This document shows, one piece after another, positions 1 through 11,735 of a stretch of DNA of 64,000 nucleotides (position 1 is the stretch's first letter; the number at the start of each line of letters is the position of its first letter). The notes beneath the pieces were generated by a model. The model did no database searches. It had not been told where the DNA came from and worked only from the letters and a program-made list of their open reading frames with translations. The DNA comes from Diplonema papillatum (Eukaryota; Euglenozoa; Diplonemea; Diplonemida; Diplonemidae), in assembly GCA_030068145.1 (NCBI GenBank), contig JAPJBO010000751.1, positions 48,193 through 112,192 of the forward strand, in the 5' to 3' direction. The position numbers were made by a program, and so were the translations under genes.

Positions 1-75
1 ATGGCGCCTGCTGCCGGTGTGTATTTCAGGGTCAAGTGCGTGGACTCGGAGACGCGCGCGGGGGAAAAGTAGGGG

Positions 76-580
76 TCTTTTAGGGTCCTTTTAGGGTCCT
101 TTTAGGGTCCTTTTAGGGTCCTTTTAGGGTCCTTTTAGGGTCCTTTTAGGGTCCTTTTAGGGTCCTTTTAGGGTCCTTTTAGGGTCCTTTTAGGGTCCTT
201 TTAGGGTCCTTTTAGGGTCCTTTTAGGGTCCTTTTAGGGTCCTTTTAGGGTCCTTTAGGGTCCTTTTAGGGTCCTTTTAGGGTCCTTTTAGGGTCCTTTT
301 AGGGTCCTTTTAGGGTCCTTTTAGGGTCCTTTTAGGGTCCTTTTAGGGTCCTTTTAGGGTCCTTTTAGGGTCCTTTTAGGTCCTTTAGGGTCCTTTTAGG
401 GTCCTTTTAGGGTCCTTTTAGGGTCCTTTTAGGGTCCTTTTAGGGTCCTTTTAGGGTCCTTTTAGGGTCCTTTTAGGGTCCTTTTAGGGTCCTTTTAGGG
501 TCCTTTTAGGGTCCTTTTAGGGTCCTTTTAGGGTCCTTTTAGGGTCCTTTTAGGGTCCTTTTAGGGTCCTTTTAGGGTCC
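76..580. repeat. 11-bp telomere-like tandem array (TTTTAGGGTCC)n
   Basis: About 46 head-to-tail copies of TTTTAGGGTCC, almost perfectly uniform, with single-base deletions near 251 and 377. The unit contains TTTTAGGG, known as a telomeric repeat in some green algae, extended by TCC. Because of the extra bases and the position beside ordinary sequence, it may be an interstitial telomere-derived minisatellite rather than a chromosome end. Confidence 0.95.
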
Positions 581-1340
581 CGACACATTTTGCGGGCGTT
601 TTATGAACCCACCCACGGTGTGGATCAAACTTTCCTGGGGGTTCCGATTGTTTTTGGGTTCCCTTTGCAGTTGTGTCCTAGTCGGGCTGTTTTTTGTGGC
701 TGCGGGTTGGGTTTTGAGGTGCCGCTGGTGCTGCGGGGACTGCGAATTGCATCGACCTCCGCCGGCAACATCGCGTTCCACGAGCCTGGGTTGATGGGGC
801 GGGTGGTGGGGTTTGCGGTGATGGCAGACTTCACGGGTACAACGTGCCAAGTGAGCGAGTTGGAGAGCCGTATTCCAGTGCAGCGACCGAGAAGGCCAGC
901 CCCCTTGGATCCAGAGCTCAGGTTGCTGCAAGGTGGCCCAGTTCGCTGGGCATCAGCGTGCTGCTGGTATTCAGAAGCTGGGATAAACCCCTCGCATCAA
1001 GACGTGCGCTCTATGAACGGTGGTAATGGTGCCTTGCAAGTAATCGCTTCATCGGGATGAAAGCGCTTACGCGTACACCATGCGCATACGGGTCGAACAC
1101 CGATGTTTCTGTGAACAAACCAGCGTGCCCAAAGCAGGCGTTCGCCGTGCATGATGAAGCATGGAATAACAAGGGATCGATTCTCCCGGAGACTTTGAAC
1201 CCCCGGAACTTCAAGCGAACTCACTCTAAAACAGAAGGGGGCGGGGTGAAAAATAGAAAAGGTCTTCGGCGCGAGAGAAAGAAGCGAAGGGTGAGCATCA
1301 GGAGGGGGAAAAAGCCGCGAGGCGCGACCCGAAGGCACCG
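581..1340. other. No gene recognised
   Basis: Open frames exist on both strands, but none shows recognisable domains. A stretch near 605-640 resembles the reverse complement of 53675-53700 (shared GGTGTGGATC and AACTTTCCTGGGG), so this is probably old repeat sequence. A partial family A element lies at about 1184-1234. Confidence 0.4.
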
Positions 1341-1346
1341 CTGTCC

Positions 1347-1850
1347 CGAGCCAGCGGGGGGATAGCCCTCGCTTGGGTTCCTTTCTCTCGAGCGAACGAT
1401 GGGGCGGATGGCGTCGACGACGACAGCCTACCTGTATGCTTTCAACTGTCTCTCTACCTGGATTACATCCACCTGGGGTGCTAAGAGCAAAGTAGACTAT
1501 ATACCTAGTGTATTTACTTAGGGCCGAGCCAGCGGGGGGATAGCCCTCGCTCGGGTTCCTTTGTCACAAGCGAACAATGGGGCGGAAGGCGTCGACGACG
1601 ACAGCCTACCTGTATGCTTTCAACTGCCTCTCTACCTGGAATACATCCACCTGGGGTGCTAAGAGCAAAGTAGGCTATATACCTAGTGTATTTACTTAGG
1701 GCCGAGCCAGCGGGGGGATAGCCCTCGCTCGGGTTCCTTTTGTCACAAGCGAACGATGGGGCGGATGGCGTCGACGACGACAGCATACCTGTATGCTTTC
1801 AACTGTCTCTCTACCTGGATTACATCCACCTGGTGCTCCTAAGAGCAACG
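1347..1850. repeat. Tandem repeat, about 178-bp unit, 3 copies
   Basis: Copies begin near 1347, 1524 and 1703 with CCGAGCCAGCGGGGGGATAG. Each contains a block with GCGTCGACGACGACAGC followed by TACATCCACCTGG. The third copy decays after about 1845. No coding potential is seen. Confidence 0.9.
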
Positions 1851-1989
1851 TCAGCTGCGTGTCTACAGAGGGTTGTTTGTTACTTATGTACCTTACACTC
1901 TTACTACCAATAAATAGTCATCTTACACTCTTACTACAGTAACTAGAAGACTGCATCTTTGAGAAAAAAACTCACTCATTCTCCCGCAG

Positions 1990-2642
1990 GAAGGCTCTCG
2001 AAGAGAAGCCGCGAGGCTACCGATTCGACGATGACACGGAAACGATACCCGTGCACTGGATGGGGGTGAACCGTGTCGAGATGGCGCTGGTGCCGAGGGA
2101 AGACGTCGAGCCCTCGCGGGAGAAGGGGAAGAAGGGCCTCCTCCAGCTGCGCGAGCGCGAGCGGAACCAGTGGAAGCGGCTGGCGCGCGAAGGCGAAAAG
2201 CTGATCAAGGAGGACCAAGGCCCCGCGTACCAGCCGGACACCGACCCGGATCCGATCCGAGACGCCGAGTACCGAGCGAAGATCCTCTCGAAGCTGCGCC
2301 CCCCCCCGCGCATCACCGCCAGCGGAGAGCTGACCCACGAGGCGAGGAGGAGCTCGAAGGCGACGCTGTACCCCGAATCCGAGGCTTCGGCGTCCGAGAA
2401 GGCGTCGGCCGCGAACCTGATCTCGTCCCTGTTCCGAGGCGAGTCGACACGGCAGGGCCTCAAGGCGCTGTGCCCGTTCTCCGGCGTCCAGGTGCCCATC
2501 GCGGAGCTCGAAGGACACATGTACGAGTGGCGCGCGATGATGCGGGCGGAGCTGGTGTCGCTGCGGCTGGACCCGCACTTCGGCCCCAAAATCGGGCTCT
2601 TCGTCGTCCCCGAGTTCCCGGCGCGCGCGCCGCCTCGCGAAG
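1990..2642 (+). CDS. Internal coding exon, tentatively SF3A1/PRP21-like
   Basis: A GC-rich open frame of about 217 codons bounded by a consensus acceptor (tctcccgcag before 1990) and a good donor (AAG followed by GTTTGT at 2643). It has no ATG near its start, so it reads as an internal exon. The protein has a charged, probably helical stretch (KGLLQLRERERNQWKRLARE) and then CPFSGVQVPIAELEGHM. That last motif resembles the P-[IF]-[ST]-G-x-x-[IV]-P...H-M motif of SF3A1/PRP21, a subunit of the U2 snRNP; the upstream VHWMGVNRVEMALV could match the conserved IDWHDF region. The assignment rests on short motifs and is weak. I cannot find the neighbouring exons here. The last 95 bp and the downstream flank recur inverted at 23177-23398, so the locus could also be a broken gene. 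Confidence 0.55.
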
Positions 2643-2773
2643 GTTTGTGCCGTTATTTGCAGAGTGAAGGGTTTCTTGTGTTAACAATGCGTTGTTGCCA
2701 TGTGTTGGTCCTAAACACAAGCAAATAAAGTGTCCACGAAAGAAGCCATCGCATGCCTAACACACATTTGCTC
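2547..2773. repeat. Left copy of a 220-bp inverted duplication (exon end plus flank)
   Basis: The 3' part of the preceding exon and about 130 bp of following DNA recur in reverse orientation at 23177-23398 with only a few changes. The copied region encodes LVSLRLDPHFGPKIGLFVV at one end and carries the palindromic family C core near 2683 at the other. The two copies are 20 kb apart. Confidence 0.9.
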
Positions 2774-3084
2774 CAAAGTATCCCATTTGACGAAGGTCAC
2801 CTGGAGACGGATTCTCAAGCGAACCAGAACCCTATATATCAGTAGTTGGCGGCGTAAAGAGAGGCCGAATAATATCCGTTGTTTGACACGCGTCTAGCTG
2901 TCAAAAGACACTAGTGTATTGACCCCGCTACTGTTCGACACATCATGATGCTTGCCCGGCATCTTTTTCTTTGACATTCGACTAGCTGGGGGCACCACTT
3001 AAAACTTTTAACTTTTAAAAAACAACACTCGTACGATTTACCTAAATAGTACGACTGCCTAAATAGTACGAGGGGGGGGGGCTT
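2774..3084. other. No gene; family A fragment
   Basis: A shortened family A element lies at about 2781-2818 (GACGAAGGTCACCTGGAGAC, then GGATTCTCAAGCGAAC). The rest is AT-richer sequence ending in a G run at 3073-3081. Nothing else is recognised. Confidence 0.5.
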
Positions 3085-3584
3085 TATCTGATTATCTTGG
3101 ATCCCCACGGCACACGTAAGTTGGGTTTGAGAAGGCGATTGAAGACTGGAGCTGTGTGGTCGGACGCCGTGACGCATTTTGGGCTCTCAATGGGGTCGGT
3201 GGTTGTTCTTACAAAGCCAGCTGCGAAGTGTTCGCCCACTGCGACGCTTTCAAGTCAGGAGCCTCTCCGAGCTGCAGTTGTTTTGCGACTTCGGGCCTGA
3301 ACCGATCGAACCGCCCGCGGTGCACTGGAAGCAATGCGGCCAAAGATCAAGGCAGATTTCCCTGGGGATTCCGTCGCCAACGATTCTCAATGCTACGCAC
3401 ACAGAAGCTAGGTTTGAGACGGTATCTGATAATCTTGGATCCCCACGCACACGTTAGTTGGGTTTGAGAAGGCGACTGAAGACTGGAGCTGTGTGGTCGG
3501 ACGCCGTGACGCATTTTGGGCTCTCAATGGGTTCGGCCGTTGTTCTTGCAAAGCCAGCTGCGAACTGCTCGCCCACCGCGACGC
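3085..3584. repeat. Direct duplication of about 160 bp
   Basis: Segments 3085-3245 and 3421-3584 are near-identical direct repeats sharing GAAGACTGGAGCTGTGTGGT and CGACGCCGTGACGCATTTT-like blocks, separated by about 175 bp of single-copy DNA. Short open frames across them match each other only because the DNA is duplicated. Confidence 0.85.
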
Positions 3585-3732
3585 GAAATGGCAAAGGAAG
3601 AACCCCCAAAATACCGTCACCGCAGTCGAGCAGTGAAGCGGCCCGTATCATCGGCGACACAAACGGAAGAAGCCCGCCCAGCAAAGAGGTGGTGCGAAAC
3701 GAAGAGGAAGCGCGAAGCAACCAGCCCGGACG

Positions 3733-4710
3733 GACTCGGGCTAAGTAGTTTGGACCCAAGAGACTCGGGCTAAGTAGTCTGGACCCAAGAGACTCGGGCT
3801 AAGTAGTCTGGACCCAAGAGACTCGGGCTAAGTAGTCTGGACCCAAGAGACTCGGGCTAAGTAGTCTGGACCCAAGAGACTCGGGCTAAGTAGTCTGGAC
3901 CCAAGAGACTCGGGCTAAGTAGTCTGGACCCAAGAGACTCGGGCTAAGTAGTCTGGACCCAAGAGACTCGGGCTAAGTAGTCTGGACCCAAGAGACTCGG
4001 GCTAAGTAGTCTGGACCCAAGATAAGTAGTCTGGACCCAAGAGACTCGGGCTAAGTAGTCTGGACCCAAGAGACTCGGGCTAAGTAGTCTGGACCCAAGA
4101 GACTCGGGCTAAGTAGTCTGGACCCAAGATAAGTAGTCTGGACCCAAGAGACTCGGGCTAAGTAGTCTGGACCCAAGAGACTCGGGCTAAGTAGTCTGGA
4201 CCCAAGAGACTCGGGCTAAGTAGTCTGGACCCAAGATAAGTAGTCTGGACCCAAGAGACTCGGGCTAAGTAGTCTGGACCCAAGAGACTCGGGCTAAGTA
4301 GTCTGGACCCAAGAGACTCGGGCTAAGTAGTCTGGACCCAAGATAAGTAGTCTGGACCCAAGAGACTCGGGCTAAGTAGTCTGGACCCAAGAGACTCGGG
4401 CTAAGTAGTCTGGACCCAAGAGACTCGGGCTAAGTAGTCTGGACCCAAGATAAGTAGTCTGGACCCAAGAGACTCGGGCTAAGTAGTCTGGACCCAAGAG
4501 ACTCGGGCTAAGTAGTCTGGACCCAAGAGACTCGGGCTAAGTAGTCTGGACCCAAGATAAGTAGTCTGGACCCAAGAGACTCGGGCTAAGTAGTCTGGAC
4601 CCAAGAGACTCGGGCTAAGTAGTCTGGACCCAAGAGACTCGGGCTAAGTAGTCTGGACCCAAGATAAGTAGTCTGGACCCAAGAGACTCGGGCTAAGTAG
4701 TCTGGACCCA
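3733..4710. repeat. 29-bp tandem array with 107-bp higher-order period
   Basis: The base unit contains GACTCGGGCTAAGTAGTCTG followed by GACCCAAGA (29 bp). From about 4021 every fourth unit lacks 9 bp (GACTCGGGC), giving 20-bp short units at 4021, 4128 and onwards every 107 bp (3 x 29 + 20). The first part of the array lacks the short units. Confidence 0.95.
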
Positions 4711-5454
4711 GTGTGATGGGCCTTTCTTCGGAGGGGCCCACACACACTTAAAGTTCGACTTATACGCAGTATTCCAGAAGTGAACAGTAGATATCAGGTG
4801 GCATGCACATAGGATCGTGCCACCAGACTCGTCCTAGACCGCCTCCTTCAAGCAGATTTCGGAGTGTACTGCGAACCGAGGATGCTTGTGGCCATTCCGA
4901 CCAGTCGATGTCATTGGGAGGCAGAATCCTGCCTACCAACGCCCGGAACACCAAACTCAATGCGCGTGGGGGGGCCCAAGACTGAATTCAAAGCGAATTT
5001 CTAAAAACTTGGCTAGCCGTAGTTAAAGGGTAGTCATGCCTACATCCCTCATACTTCCCGCCTCCCAGCCTCAATGGTCAACCGGAGACCCTAAAACACT
5101 AAGATTTTCCCCAGAAGTTGTCGACAACGAAAGAAAAGAAGAAAAAGTGGAAAAGGAAGAAAATAAAACAAGACTCTGCATTCCCGCGAAGAAGACTTGA
5201 TGCTAGCATCAAACATACATGAGAGGCAAGTAGCGCCTGAACACGAAACTAAACTTTTCAGCCCAGTCCTTCAAGGTTCCTATTGCCAATCGCAACCTCC
5301 TCTGATCGGTCGCTACTTAAACAACCTTTCTCAGGCGCAAGCCGCGACGACGTCATTTCGTGGACTGATTACGCGACGGAACTGCTGAAGATGGGCTACG
5401 TCCTCTGCCGGATGGACAACAGGCGCTACCACTGGACAGAGTATGGCCTTCTTT
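4711..5454. other. No gene; part of a dispersed repeat
   Basis: The block 4945-5105 (with ACTTGGCTAGCC and CCTCAATGGTCAACCGGAGA) recurs in similar form at 34060-34290. The rest of the interval shows no convincing coding signal on either strand. Confidence 0.5.
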
Positions 5455-5565
5455 GTGTTAACAATGCATTGTTGGTACCAGAAATTAGAAGTTGACAGCA
5501 TACTACATGAACCTCAGCAGATCAGGTGAGTGCCGCTGGTGCGCACAAACGAAGAAAGAAAGCGC
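5455..5565 (+). repeat. Dispersed repeat family C (palindromic head)
   Basis: Starts with AACAATGCATTGTTGGTAC, which contains a perfect 14-bp palindrome, and continues to AGTGCGCACAAAC-like sequence about 95 bp later. Other copies lie at 12674-12780 and 54912-55012; the palindromic head alone is near 2683 and, inverted, near 23262. Confidence 0.8.
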
Positions 5566-5669
5566 CATACAAGTTTTTTTGTTGTTCGAACGTGGCACAC
5601 AGAATGAAAGAAGTGACTTCTCTGAGCCAAACCACTTCCATCCTCCGAGAGTATACTGCGAGAGCAGTC

Positions 5670-7462
5670 CTGCACTCGCCCAATTATCGGGCAGTTCCGC
5701 CCCATGCCCCACCCACATATTGCGCAAACAAAAATACACTAGTTGCTCAGTCGCCCACTTATCGGGCAGGGGGTGAATTGCCGTCGGCTCCGCAGCATTC
5801 CTCAGCTCAACCACCCTCTCAGATTAATTTACGCAATGCCTACAATTTCATGGCGTACCCCACCCTCATATGACGCAATTGCACTAGTTGCTCAGTCGCC
5901 CACTTATCGGGCAGGGGGTGAATTGCCGTCGGCTCCGCGGCATTCCTCAGCTCAACCACCCTCTCAGATTACGCAATTCCTACAATTTCATGGCGTACCC
6001 CACCCTCATATGACGCAATTGCACTAGTTGCTCAGTCGCCCACTTATCGGGCAGGGGATGAATTGCCGTCGGCTCCGCGGCATTCCTCAGCTCAACCACC
6101 CTCTCAGATTACGCAATTCCTACAATTTCATGGCGTACCCCACCCTCATATGACGCAATTGCACTAGTTGCTCAGTCGCCCACTTATCGGGCAGGGGATG
6201 AATTGCCGTCGGCTCCGCGGCATTCCTCAGCTCAACCACCCTCTCAGATTACGCAATTCCTACAATTTCATGGCGTACCCCACCCTCATATGACGCAATT
6301 GCACTAGTTGCTCAGTCGCCCACTTATCGGGCAGGGTGAATTGCCGTCGGCTCCGCGGCATTCCTCAGCAACCACCCTCTCAGATTACGCAATTCCTACA
6401 ATTTCATGGCGTACCCCACCCTCATATGACGCAATTGTACTAGTTGCTCAGTCGCCCACTTATCGGGCAGGGGGTCAATTGCCGTCGGCTCCGCGGCATT
6501 CCTCAGCTCAACCATTCTCTCAGATTACGCAATTCCTACAATTTCATGGCGTACCCCACCCTCATATGACGCAATTGTACTAGTTGCTCAGTCGCCCACT
6601 TATCGGGCAGGGGGTCAATTGCCGTCGGCTCCGCGGCATTCCTCAGCTCAACCATTCTCTCAGATTACGCAATTCCTACAATTTCATGGCGTACCCCACC
6701 CTCATATGACGCAATTGTACTAGTTGCTCAGTCGCCCACTTATCGGGCAGGGGATGAATTGCCGTCGGCTCCGCGGCATTCCTCAGCTCAACCACCCTCT
6801 CAGATTACGCAATTCCTACAATTTCATGGCGTACCCCACCCTCATATGACGCAATTGCACTAGTTGCTCAGTCGCCCACTTATCGGGCAGGGGATGAATT
6901 GCCGTCGGCTCCGCGGCATTCCTCAGCTCAACCACCCTCTCAGATTACGCAATTCCTACAATTTCATGGCGTACCCCACCCTCATATGACGCAATTGCAC
7001 TAGTTGCTCAGTCGCCCACTTATCGGGCAGGGTGAATTGCCGTCGGCTCCGCGGCATTCCTCAGCAACCACCCTCTCAGATTACGCAATTCCTACAATTT
7101 CATGGCGTACCCCACCCTCATATGACGCAATTGTACTAGTTGCTCAGTCGCCCACTTATCGGGCAGGGGGTCAATTGCCGTCGGCTCCGCGGCATTCCTC
7201 AGCTCAACCATTCTCTCAGATTACGCAATTCCTACAATTTCATGGCGTACCCCACCCTCATATGACGCAATTGCACTAGTTGCTCAGTCGCCCACTTATC
7301 GGGCAGGGGGTGAATTGTCGTCGGCTCCGCGGCATTCCTCAGCTCAACCACCCTCTCAGATTACGCAATTCCTACAATTTCATGGCGTACCCCACCCTCA
7401 TATGACGCAATTGCACGAGTTGCTCCGTCGCCAAATTATCGAGCAGAGGGTGAATTGCCATA
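5670..7462. repeat. 140-bp satellite array, about 12 copies
   Basis: ACTAGTTGCTCAGTCGCCCA recurs at 5738, 5883, 6023, 6163, 6303, 6439, 6579, 6719, 6859, 6999 and 7135, again at 7275, and in changed form at 7415, so the period is 140 bp with two 136-bp variants. The variants and the GTCAATTG/GTGAATTG difference recur in blocks (6303-6579 resembles 6999-7275), so several units were duplicated together. A much decayed further unit lies at 7630-7740. Open frames across the array are by-products of the repeat. Confidence 0.95.
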
Positions 7463-8179
7463 AGCGGCACAGGTTCGCCATGCAGTGCCACAGCATATCG
7501 TACTTTACCACTTTCCCATACACGCGAGCATTTCGCGATATTTCGGGATTGGTATGAAAGGGCGTGACATGTTGTTGAACGTGCTGTGCATGGGGGGTGC
7601 AGCGCAGGCGCGTCGAACGTGCTGGTCTAGGACCATCGGCTCCGCTGCATTCCCCTCTCAGGTTACGCAATTCCTATAGTTCCATGCCATACCCCACCCT
7701 CATATTCCGCAAATGCACTAGTTGCACGGCCGCTCAATTACTGAGTGTCCTACTTTCGATGCATCGGCTCCGGCGATGCAGATTATCGCCACAGATCATC
7801 CAAACCACAACGCTCGACAACGTTCGATCGGGGCATTCCTTCCGTTGGCCATGTTGCCCTAGAGCACTCGTTCGTAGCCTGTGAGCTAGTCATTGCTGCA
7901 GCTGTCGAGTGTCACATCGCTCAAACGTTTGAGTTTACTTTGTAGCCTTGCTGGGTTCACACTGCTGTGCTCTGAAATGCCGGCCAGCCAAAACCTCGGG
8001 AACGGTTCAACCACCCCTCTCAGATTACGCAAATGCATCGATTCCATGCCGTCCAACCCTCGCCCTTGGGAGCGTGACGGCGCGCCGCCTCCGCCGTCGC
8101 CTCCTGCAGTCAATCGGTCGCGCCGAAGGTCGCTGCAGCTGGCCCAGGAATAGGCCCACTTTCTCCCCTCTCCCCCTTC

Positions 8180-8925
8180 ACGAGACTCACACCGCCGTCC
8201 TGTTGCGCGTTCCCGCGCTGACGATGGTCTGCCTTGTGTGTCCGTGTGCTTAAAGAACCGAAGCACGGTGCACACAGGACTGCGAAATGCATTCCATAGT
8301 GTCCTATGTGAGGCAACGGAACGGACCACGTGCTGGCTGCAGTTATTAAGCCGGACACTTCATCTCACACTTGTTCAGACCGGTCAGAACCTCACCGGGC
8401 TATTACTACTGGTCGGTCCGTAGGTCAGTAGGTAGGACCTGGCCAAAGCAAACTCATACAGCGCGGCTTGTTGAAGGCGAGGAGTTGCATGCAAGTCCGT
8501 GCTTGGAATGCACAATGACTGCAAACCTGCCTTTGTGTACCGCATGTGCAAACTGCAAGGTGTTACTGTTATCCAGCGCTATGATGGTCTGCCTTGTGTG
8601 TCCGTGTGCTTAAAGAACCGGAGCACGGTGCACACAGGACTGCGAAATGCATTCCACAGTGTCCTATGTGAGGCAACGGAACGGACCACGTGCTGGATGC
8701 AGTAATTCCGGACACTTCATCTCACACTTTTTCAGACCGGTCAGAACTTCACCGGGCTATTACTATTAGGTCGGTCCGTACCTGGCTAAAGTAAAGTCTT
8801 ACAGCGCGGCTTGTTGAAGGCGAGGAGTTGAATGCAAGTCCGCGCCTGGAATGCACAATGACCTCAAAACTGCCTTTGTGTACCGCATGTGCAAACTGCA
8901 AGGTGCTACTGTTATTTACCATGTA
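8180..8925. repeat. 358-bp tandem duplication, related to dispersed family E
   Basis: ATGGTCTGCCTTGTGTGTCC occurs at 8224 and 8582 and the two following blocks stay alignable for about 340 bp, including TGCAAACTGCAAGGTGTTAC-like ends. The head (AAAGAACCGAAGCACGGTGC) is a diverged family E sequence; better copies are at 11740-12080 and 60690-60880. Confidence 0.85.
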
Positions 8926-9759
8926 TGTACCACTGCATTGCCACAGAGTGCCATACCACAGAGTGTCGCGATCGTTTACAGCGGCACTACGTCGCCAGTG
9001 TGCACCACACTGCAGGTGCCATTCTAGTTAAATTGGACAGAGGCACACCAGTTTGCAGCACGGGGCTACTGTCGTGGCCTTACTTGGGTATATGGTGTAA
9101 GTACTTGGGAAGTTCACGGGAAGTGCTAACAGGAAAGAAATCGCCAGAAATCGCCCTTTTACCGGCGTGCGCAACGTGCCACCACATCGTCATTGTGCGC
9201 CGCACTAAAGGTGCCACTTTTGTTTTAATGTCCAGCGGCACACCAATTTGCAACTATAGGCGTGCCGCTGTTCTTTCCAGAATCCGGAACTGCATTGGCG
9301 TAGTGCGCCTGTGCCACTACACGGAGGCTACTATCTTTCGCACAGCCACCCCATCGTCATTGTACGACAACTGGAAATAGGGCGCACCCCCCGCTCGCCC
9401 CACCGTGCCTGGAGTTCTGGAAAGATATCCCTGATTGGAACCTCCGAGCGCTGGCACCGCAGATCCGGGCTTTCATTCCCGAGCAGTGCCTTTGCGTTCT
9501 CGTCATGCGTGCCAGGCGAAGAGCAGGCCCCAACTATGGGAGGAGGCGGCAACAGTAGTTACCCGCTTACATGGTACGATCCGGCGGTATACAACGGGTG
9601 TAAGTACTTGAGAAGTTCACGGGAAGTGCTAAAAGGGAAAAGAAATCGCCAGAAATCGCCAACGACACCCCCCCCCCAACCACCTGGTTCTTGGGTGGCT
9701 TGACGACTGCGCAGCAGCATTCCCGCAGTGAGACTGTAAGAAATACTCGGGACTGTTGT
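8926..9759. other. No gene recognised; small internal duplication
   Basis: The sequence GTAAGTACTTGGGAAGTTCA at about 9096 is repeated in similar form at 9600 together with the following CGGGAAGTGCTAA and AAATCGCCAGAAATCGCC. No protein domain was recognised in the open frames. Confidence 0.45.
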
Positions 9760-9960
9760 TGCACGCTTACGCCCACTACACCCAGATTTACCTGTGTTTC
9801 GTGTGGGCTACAGCAACAGTTACCTCTTTCGAGATTGGACTCCTGATGCGATAGTGGGGAGTCATCCGCATGCTGATGAGTACCACACATTTACCTCCTT
9901 TGAGATTTCGCAACCGGCAGTCTCCTTAAGTATTTTCTACAAAGCAGGTGCTTAGACAAA
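9760..9960 (+). repeat. Dispersed repeat family B, copy with insertion
   Basis: Carries CGCTTACGCCC, CCTGTGTTTCGTGTGGGCTA and the tail CTACAAAGCAGGTGCTTA, shared with copies at 17140-17275 (minus), 32360-32573 (plus), 38006-38130 (plus), 39012-39205 (minus) and 42990-43210 (minus). This copy has about 50 extra bases around 9836-9886. The full-length element is about 225 bp and begins with CTCGAGGAACTGCCTTGTGC. It shows no obvious tRNA-type B box. Confidence 0.8.
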
Positions 9961-10004
9961 CCCCCTGTTTTACGCCCTTCGCGCGAATCTCCGAAGGATT
10001 TCAA

Positions 10005-10155
10005 TGTTTCACGCGGAGTCGAAGCTTCACCAGCTTCGGCTGAACGCCATTTGCGCGGGTTAAGACGTACGAAAGCCTGGTCACCAATACAGCGCAAAGC
10101 ATCGCGCAGAATAACACGAAAAGCTTCTAGGCCAAACCCCCGTTTTCACATTTCG
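10005..10155 (+). repeat. Dispersed repeat family D (hairpin plus CCCGTTTTCACATTTC tail)
   Basis: GTCGAAGCTTCACCAGCTTC, a short inverted repeat, is followed after about 115 bp by AAGCTTCTAGGCC and CCCGTTTTCACATTTC. Other copies lie at 33160-33310, 33335-33450, 35200-35395 and (right half) 46787-46870. The last copy ends about 70 bp before the start codon of the gene at 46942. Confidence 0.8.
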
Positions 10156-11730
10156 CAGACGGGACCAGTCGGGTGTTGAACTCATCCATTCCAAGCACTC
10201 CGGTCTTGCACTCCCCCTCCCCCTTCTTTACTATACCACCGTCCTGTGTTCCCTTCAAAAGTCCATTCGGTGTACTCTTTGTTTGTTCACCCCCACCACT
10301 CCACCTTCTAAGCCTCTTGTCTGGCCCCCCCCCACCCGTCCCTGCCTAGTCTGTCCCCAAGGTTGGCCGCCTTCACGGCTACCTCGCAATCAATGTAGAA
10401 AGCGGAGGCGGAAACGAAAAACAAAGGAGCAATCTTCATTTTCCCACCCCAGCTTTTACAGCAAGTGAAAACCGTACACCGCGAGAGTAGGAGAAAGTAG
10501 AAAGGGAAGCGAGAGTTTTCGTTGACCGCACTACTCTGCACCCAAATCCTGGACGTGGCAAACGATCGCGTTCAGAAGGTCCTACTTGGGCCGTTCAGTT
10601 TCTCACACACTGCATGCGGCTAAAAATAAACTGGAGGAGTTCTTTTATTGTCGATTGGTCAACCTATCTACGACCGACTGGAAGAATTATTTCCGGCATT
10701 CGGGTCTTGTCGCTCTGGTCAAACGCAACCAACGGGCGATCAAGCATCGAAGATCGATGCCGGCAAAAAGTTATAAAGGTAACCCATGGATGTGTGATGG
10801 CAGCAGTGTATGATGTACGTGTGTGCGTGTGTCTTTGTCGCCTGTCGCCGGCTATTCGACGGTTTTGGCAGCGGGTTTCGCGTGTTCAGGGAATACGTGG
10901 ACCGGGAGGCCCACCCATAGTATAGTATGAGCCGGTCCATCCCCTCTTGATAGACCGAAGAATACAGCACCGGGCTATTCGATGCAGCTCTAGGGACTAG
11001 GGATGGACCTGATAGACCGTGGTGGACCGTGCTTCACTGTGATAAACAGCGGCAGGCACTTCGATGCAGTTTCAAGAGATAGGGACGGACCGGCTCATAG
11101 TAGGAAACAGACACACCCGGTGATTTCCAGAGGCTCCCTGACCGTTCTGCATCCTGGCGCTCCCAGTGAAACGAAAGGCGCACACCAACCAGCCAGTGCC
11201 GCCTTCATCTTTTTTCTCGTTGTTTTTGGACCAAAATCGGGGGCAGTTGTGAGACTGACAGGCGAGCAGCGCCACGTCTGCTAGCGAGCTCTCGGATCAA
11301 GCCGCGTCTGATGCAGCTGTTATACGGAAATGCCTGCATACGCTCCAGCTGCGCGCGCTTTCACTGCCAGGATGGCAGCTGTGTCAAGTGGCGAATTTTG
11401 CGGCTCTGTGATGGCTGAGTGCGCACCTAAGCAGGGCTGCATCCTCGCGCTGTGTAGCGCTGTGTTGTGCAAGTCCTAACTCCGGAGATATTAAAGTACG
11501 CACATCCTGCAGGGAAGGGTCGACTAGACCTCTTGGGTTGGGGCTGCTCACGATCGCGGTACTCGAAAGACCTAGTTGTTGACCTAGTGCAGCAAGCAAC
11601 TCATGGCGCCGTCCACCCACAGCGGGTTGCCCTTCAATGTATTGTGCAGGCCAAAAAGACGTAGGCAGCGTGTTTTGATGATTCCGAACACGTTCTTGCT
11701 ATCCCCCCTTTTGGCACCGAGCTACGTAAA
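10156..11730. other. No gene recognised
   Basis: Small pieces recur elsewhere: 11418-11445 (GCACCTAAGCAGGGCTGCAT) at 35640, and 11620-11655 (GGGTTGCCCTTCAATGT) at 40502. A similar pair at 10940-11090 repeats 'atagaccg' text with GATGCAG. Open frames are short and without recognisable domains. Confidence 0.45.
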
Positions 11731-11735
11731 GGACG

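Noticed and set aside
590..1060. 156-codon frame after the telomere-like array
   Set aside because: No domain, competing frames on both strands, and similarity of part of it to repeat DNA near 53.68 kb.
5670..7462. CRISPR-like regular repeats
   Set aside because: The 140-bp units are contiguous, without unique spacers, and the DNA is eukaryotic. The same applies to the 29-bp and 18-bp arrays.
9840..9900. Hammerhead ribozyme suggested by CTGATGAG
   Set aside because: The required GAAA strand and pairing stems are not present at suitable distance; the sequence is an insertion in a family B repeat.
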